From: Reyranella sp.
GTDB lineage: Bacteria > Pseudomonadota > Alphaproteobacteria > Reyranellales > Reyranellaceae
Direction: 5' to 3'
NCBI GenBank assembly: GCA_021732285.1
Contig: JAKFVH010000241.1
Span: forward strand, 1 to 39,629
Length of the DNA: 39,629 bases
Shown here: positions 36,424 through 39,629 of the stretch, one piece after another
Layout: every line of letters begins with the position of its first letter
Numbering within the stretch: the first letter of the stretch is position 1
Notes under the pieces: generated by a model
Databases searched by the model: none
Seen by the model: only the letters and a program-made list of their open reading frames with translations
What the model was told of the DNA's origin: nothing
Position numbers and translations under genes: made by a program

Positions 36424-37239
36424 ATGAAACAGTTTCTCGCCGCGCCGGGGCGCCGTCCATGGATCGCAACCGTGTGGCGGGCTGTCGCGGCCCTGGCGCT
36501 CGCAATGCCCTCCACGGCGGCGGGCAAGGACGATGGGCAGAACGAAGCCAACGATCCGCTGACGCCGAAGATGGGGTTCCAGGCGCACGACTACGTCCAG
36601 CCGGTGTTGGCGGGACGGCCCGAGGACGGAGCGCACCAGCTCTACCTGCGTCACGTCGTACCGCACGACACGCTGGGCCTCGACCAGATCGCGCGCGCGT
36701 CCCTGCCGCTGATCGCCAACAGCTGGGGACCGCACGGCGCCTGGAACGGCATCGGCGACGTCACGGTCTACGACATGGCGATCGCCTACCTCGGCAAGAC
36801 CAAGCTGGGTGCGGGCCCGCTTCTCGTCGCCCCGACGGCCAGCGCCCCCGCACTCGGTTCCGGCAAGTGGCAGGGCGGCGCGCAGACCGTGGTCAGCGCT
36901 CGGCATGACTGGGGGTTGACGGCCTTGCTCTCCGCCTACCAGCAGGCTTTCGACGGCACCTTGCAGACCCTGACCTTCCAGCCCCTGCTCTTCTTCAACC
37001 TTGCCGACGGCTACTACCTGCGTTCGACCGGCATCTCGACCTTCAATCTGGGCCACAACTCCGTGGTGCCGGTGGGGCTGGGCCTCGGCCGCGTGTTCCA
37101 GCGCTCCGACGGCCGGACGGTGAACGTCTTCGTCGAGCCTCAATACTCGGTGTTGCAGACCGGCCCGGGTGTACCGTCTTTCCAGGTGTTCACCGGCGTC
37201 GTGCTGCAGTTCCCGGTTCGCCGGGAGACCCGTCGCTGA
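36424..37239 (+). CDS. exported protein, probably outer-membrane beta-barrel
   Basis: A 271-aa protein from ATG 36424. A signal peptide spans about residues 1-33 (cleavage near STAAG). The rest alternates aromatic and polar residues in strand-like stretches (YLRHVVPHDTLGLDQIA, SGKWQGGAQTVVSARHDWG, GYYLRSTGISTFNLGHNSV) and ends in a beta-strand, FQVFTGVVLQFPVRRET. This fits a small transporter-like or neuraminidase-like beta-barrel family seen as hypothetical proteins. I do not assign a substrate. The nucleotidyltransferase gene begins 1 nt after its stop, so they form an operon. An upstream ATG at 36382 is less likely because it precedes the signal peptide. Confidence 0.7.
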   Translation: MKQFLAAPGRRPWIATVWRAVAALALAMPSTAAGKDDGQNEANDPLTPKMGFQAHDYVQPVLAGRPEDGAHQLYLRHVVPHDTLGLDQIARASLPLIANSWGPHGAWNGIGDVTVYDMAIAYLGKTKLGAGPLLVAPTASAPALGSGKWQGGAQTVVSARHDWGLTALLSAYQQAFDGTLQTLTFQPLLFFNLADGYYLRSTGISTFNLGHNSVVPVGLGLGRVFQRSDGRTVNVFVEPQYSVLQTGPGVPSFQVFTGVVLQFPVRRETRR

Positions 37240-37240
37240 C

Positions 37241-37795
37241 ATGACGAGCGGGCCGGAGCTAATCGCCGGAATCGTCGGGTGCGATCCCGCAGCGCTTGCC
37301 CAACTGCGCGCCGTCCGAGCGCTTGCCCTGCCCGACTGGTGCATTGCCGCAGGATTCGTCCGCAATCGCGTGTGGGACCACCTGCACGACATCAGCCCGC
37401 CGCGCGAGCCGGCCGACATCGACGTGCTGTACTACGACGCGTCGGATCTCTCGAAGGCGAGCGAGGCCGAGCACGAGACGCGGCTCGATGCCCTGCTGCC
37501 CGGCCTGCCGTGGCAGGTGCGCAACCAGGCGCGCATGCACGTTTGGAAAGGCCTGCCGCAGCACCGCGACACGGCGGATTCGATGGTCTATTGGCTGGAG
37601 ACGGTGACGGCGGTCGGCGTGCGCCTGGAGGCCGACGACAGCCTGACGGTGATCGCGCCGCTCGGCACCGACGACCTCGTCAACCTGCGTTGCCAGCCGA
37701 CAGCCTTCGGCCGCACGCGGCGCCATGAGTACGAGGCGCGCATCGCCGCCAAGCGCTGGCGCGAACTGTGGCCGAAGGTGAGGTTTCTGGATTGA
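37241..37795 (+). CDS. nucleotidyltransferase family protein (NTP_transf_6-like)
   Basis: A 184-aa protein with the family start LPDWCIAAGFVRNRVWDHLH and the acidic pair in PADIDVLYYDASD, the likely metal-binding site of a minimal nucleotidyltransferase fold. QVRNQARMHVWKG, DTADSMVYWLETVTAVGVRL and the C-terminal YEARIAAKRWRELWPKV are also typical of the family (formerly DUF925). The target is unknown. It starts 1 nt after the upstream gene. Part of it is copied, decayed, at 38033-38125. Confidence 0.88.
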   Translation: MTSGPELIAGIVGCDPAALAQLRAVRALALPDWCIAAGFVRNRVWDHLHDISPPREPADIDVLYYDASDLSKASEAEHETRLDALLPGLPWQVRNQARMHVWKGLPQHRDTADSMVYWLETVTAVGVRLEADDSLTVIAPLGTDDLVNLRCQPTAFGRTRRHEYEARIAAKRWRELWPKVRFLD

Positions 37796-37940
37796 TGCTG
37801 GGGGCGCGCCACTCCAGTGGCGCGTCTTCTCATGCTCCTCCGGACCGCGAGCCTCTGGCTCGCTCATGAATCATGAGCGCGCAGGATGAACGCGGGCCGG
37901 AACAGCATGACGCGCCACTGGAGTGGCGCGCCCCCAGCAT
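37795..37940. repeat. 146-bp imperfect palindrome, REP-like
   Basis: Outer arms of 32 nt (37795-37826 and 37909-37940) are perfect complements and are themselves hairpins (GCGCGCCACT with AGTGGCGCG). The middle carries a diverged copy of the hairpin found at 35603-35671 (CTCCGGACCGCGAGCC.. and GCGCGCAGGATGAACGCGGGCCGG). It begins on the last base of the nucleotidyltransferase stop codon. It would make a long stem in RNA and may end that operon's transcript. Confidence 0.8.
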
Positions 37941-38038
37941 CATAGCAGCTTCATCTGGCGAGCGTCGCGCTTGGCGTCGACCAGGGCGGTACGCGCCCCC
38001 TCGGGCACCCTGAAGCGCAGCGTGTCGGGGCGACACAT
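37940..38038 (-). CDS. tiny open frame or gene remnant, unknown
   Basis: A 32-codon frame, MCRPDTLRFRVPEGARTA continuing to RDARQMKLL, with a stop right at the edge of the palindrome. The sequence LRFRVPEGARTALVDAKRDAR looks like a protein end rather than random codons and vaguely recalls ribbon-helix-helix antitoxins, given here only as an impression. It may be the tail of a lost gene. Confidence 0.2.
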   Translation of the reverse strand: MCRPDTLRFRVPEGARTALVDAKRDARQMKLL

Positions 38039-38125
38039 GCATGTCTGGACCTGCCATAGCAGCGCTACACGGCGGACTCGATGACTAGCTGGAGACGGCG
38101 ACGGTGGTCAACGTGCAGCTGAAGT
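38033..38125 (+). pseudogene. decayed partial copy of the nucleotidyltransferase gene
   Basis: DNA clearly related to 37537-37630. CATGCATGTCTGGA matches CATGCACGTTTGGA, then CTACACGGCGGACTCGATG matches CGACACGGCGGATTCGATG. CTGGAGACGGCGACGGTGGTC matches the corresponding stretch that encodes WLETVTAV. In-frame stops (ATAG, TAG) and small deletions make it non-functional. It shows a tandem duplication of this gene that has decayed. Confidence 0.65.
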
Positions 38126-38179
38126 TGCAACCACGACGAGTGCATGTCAGCGTGATGTACTAGTTGTGATGGGACACGC

Positions 38180-39470
38180 ATGGCTAAGCGACTAACTAAG
38201 GCAAAGTTTCTATCGGCCCTTATTCGCACTGCATACCTTCCGGAGGAAATGCCCCCGATTGTGACTGCCAAATACTTCGCAGGCTACTGCGAGGCTCAGT
38301 ACGCCAGATTGTCCACCGCTGGCGGGGTGCCATTGACGCCCTGGTCGACCCAATACGCTACGTTTTCCGCCCCACGAACGACCCGAGGCCGACGACTACT
38401 TGCGCTGGTTCATCCGCTTGGACAACTACGGCTCTCCTTGGAGATAACGAATCATCGAACTCAAATCGAAAAGATAGTGGGCGAGTCGAGACTGTCGCTG
38501 TATCGAGTGACCGCTGACGAAGAAAAGAACCGAGCATTCGCCGGTTTGGATTTCACTTCATGGAGCAATCGCACAAGAAGTCTGCTGGCGCACAGCCCGT
38601 ACGTTCTGAAGGCCGACATTTCCCGGTTTTTCTACACGACCTACACGCACTCCATTCCTTGGGCTGTACTCGGCAAGGAGCAGGTCAAAGTTTGGCTGGC
38701 TACGCGAGCGACACGAAGCAGAATCGACACGCACTGGTCAGGCCGTCTCGATGCTGCTCTTCAGGGATGTCAATCTCGCGAGACGTTTGGGATCCCGGTA
38801 GGGCCGGATACTTCTCGAATCATTGCGGAGTTGCTGCTCTGCGGCGTGGAAAACGAACCTCGCTTTGCATCTTTGACCAACGGGCGACCAGCACTCCGCC
38901 TTCTGGACGATTTTTTGATCGGCTTCGACACCCTGAGAGAGGCGGAAGAGGCCTTATCAGCTTTGCGGCACGCGCTTTGGCAATACAACCTTCAACTCAA
39001 TGACCAGAAAACTAAGGCGACAGCATCCCGCACTCAGTTCCAGGATCCCTGGAGACTTGAAATCGCCAACAGCAGAATTTCGAATGTGGACCCGATCACC
39101 CAGCGGCGGGACATTCATCATGCGCTGGAGCAAGCTCTTTTTCTGTCCGAACGTACCGAGAGTGATGCTCCGGCGAGTTGGGTTTGCCATCGGTTGAAGC
39201 GAATTTCTAAGGAATCGGAAAATTTTGGAATTGTCCTTGATGCAATGCTTCGACTTGGTCGCGACTTCCCATACTGTCTTCCGACCGTTTCGGCATACCT
39301 AATTAATAATCAAACAGCCCTTCATGCATCGGAGACGCGGGATCGCATCAAGGGCTGGATAAGATCACTTCTCGGAGAGAACCTAAAAAGGGGACATCAC
39401 CTAGAAGTCTCATGGTGCCTGTTAGTCGCCGCAGCTCTTCGAGTTTCCATTGACGCAGAAGACCTAAGGG
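38180..39470 (+). CDS. defence-type reverse transcriptase, 3' end cut by an insertion sequence
   Basis: The frame starts at ATG 38180 (MAKRLTKAKFLSALIRTAYL) and stays open to the window edge, but native sequence seems to end near 39470, where an IS begins. RT features are motif A with YVLKADISRFFYTTYTHSIPWAV, motif B GIPVGPDTSRIIAELLL, the catalytic site LRLLDDFLIGF (Tyr of YxDD replaced by Leu) and motif D LQLNDQKTKATAS. The C-terminal helical part reads RGHHLEVSWCLLVAAALRV. This is the pattern of the unknown-group/Abi-like RTs linked to phage defence. GC content is visibly lower than its neighbours, suggesting transfer. The missing tail may inactivate it. Confidence 0.75.
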
Positions 39471-39490
39471 TCTGTGACGAAACAAACGCT

Positions 39491-39629
39491 TCACTTTGGC
39501 GCGGAGCGGATCAGTCGGGGGAGCATGGAGTAGTTCCAGTCTGGATGGAACGCGTCGTATCGGATGTCGAGGGCCTCGAGCTGGGCGTCGGAGACCTTGC
39601 TGCCTTTTGGGTAGCATGCGGCGTCGATG
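39491..39629 (-). mobile_element. 3' end of an ISAzo13-like transposase
   Basis: On the minus strand the last 45 codons read YPKGSKVSDAQLEALD, then FHPDWNYSMLPR, ending SAPK at TGA (39493-39491). The K-V-S-D and F-H-x-D-W-N-Y pattern is the C-terminal end of ISAzo13/IS630-type transposases. The rest lies beyond the window. The element end is probably near GGGTCTGTGACG (39468-39479), inside the reverse transcriptase gene. Confidence 0.65.

Overview
GC-rich chromosomal DNA from an alphaproteobacterium. The signs are a CcrM-type GANTC methyltransferase, the order mutY / DUF721 (DciA) / dsbA / smc, and zapE, fmt, truA and mdh genes of alphaproteobacterial type. A Rhodospirillales or Reyranella-like host is a guess. 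The window splits into a housekeeping left arm (1-15.3 kb), an 18-kb type III CRISPR-Cas island (15.4-33.5 kb), and a right arm (33.6-39.6 kb) with ccrM, rnhB, two smaller genes, palindromic repeats, and a second reverse transcriptase cut by an insertion sequence.

Left arm: mdh, a secreted YHYH protein, two alpha/beta hydrolases and zapE lie on the minus strand. fmt-truA are on the plus strand. A membrane protein, dapE, smc, one DsbA thioredoxin and a DciA-DsbA fusion are on the minus strand, with mutY divergent. The smc frame carries one in-frame TAG that splits it into two open frames.

CRISPR island: an AT-rich leader (29903-30073) separates two modules. On the plus strand are RT-Cas1, Cas2 and Cas6, the adaptation and processing module. 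On the minus strand, in order, are the array (42 repeats of 37 nt, 41 spacers), a CorA-like membrane protein, a Cas10 with an N-terminal DHH phosphoesterase-like domain, three proteins that each seem to hold two RAMP domains, and a two-helix membrane protein with pentapeptide repeats. All six minus-strand genes overlap end to start, so they look like one translationally coupled operon. There is no HD nuclease domain, no separate small subunit and no CARF effector. CorA plus a DHH enzyme is the pairing known from SAM-AMP signalling type III systems, so my best reading is a membrane-acting type III system in which the signal synthase carries its own candidate signal-degrading domain. Almost every spacer reads as sense coding sequence on the plus strand, which makes the minus-strand crRNAs antisense to mRNA, as expected for RNA-derived or strongly selected spacers.

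The island is flanked by two decayed copies, in direct orientation, of the same LacI-family regulator gene. A fossil three-repeat CRISPR array related to the intact one lies beside the left copy. No integrase or transposase is seen inside the island.

Right arm: after a REP-like hairpin cluster come ccrM (with two GANTC sites upstream), rnhB, an exported beta-barrel-like protein and a nucleotidyltransferase-family protein. Then come a long palindrome, a decayed partial copy of the nucleotidyltransferase gene, and a defence-type reverse transcriptase that runs into the end of an ISAzo13-like element at the window edge.
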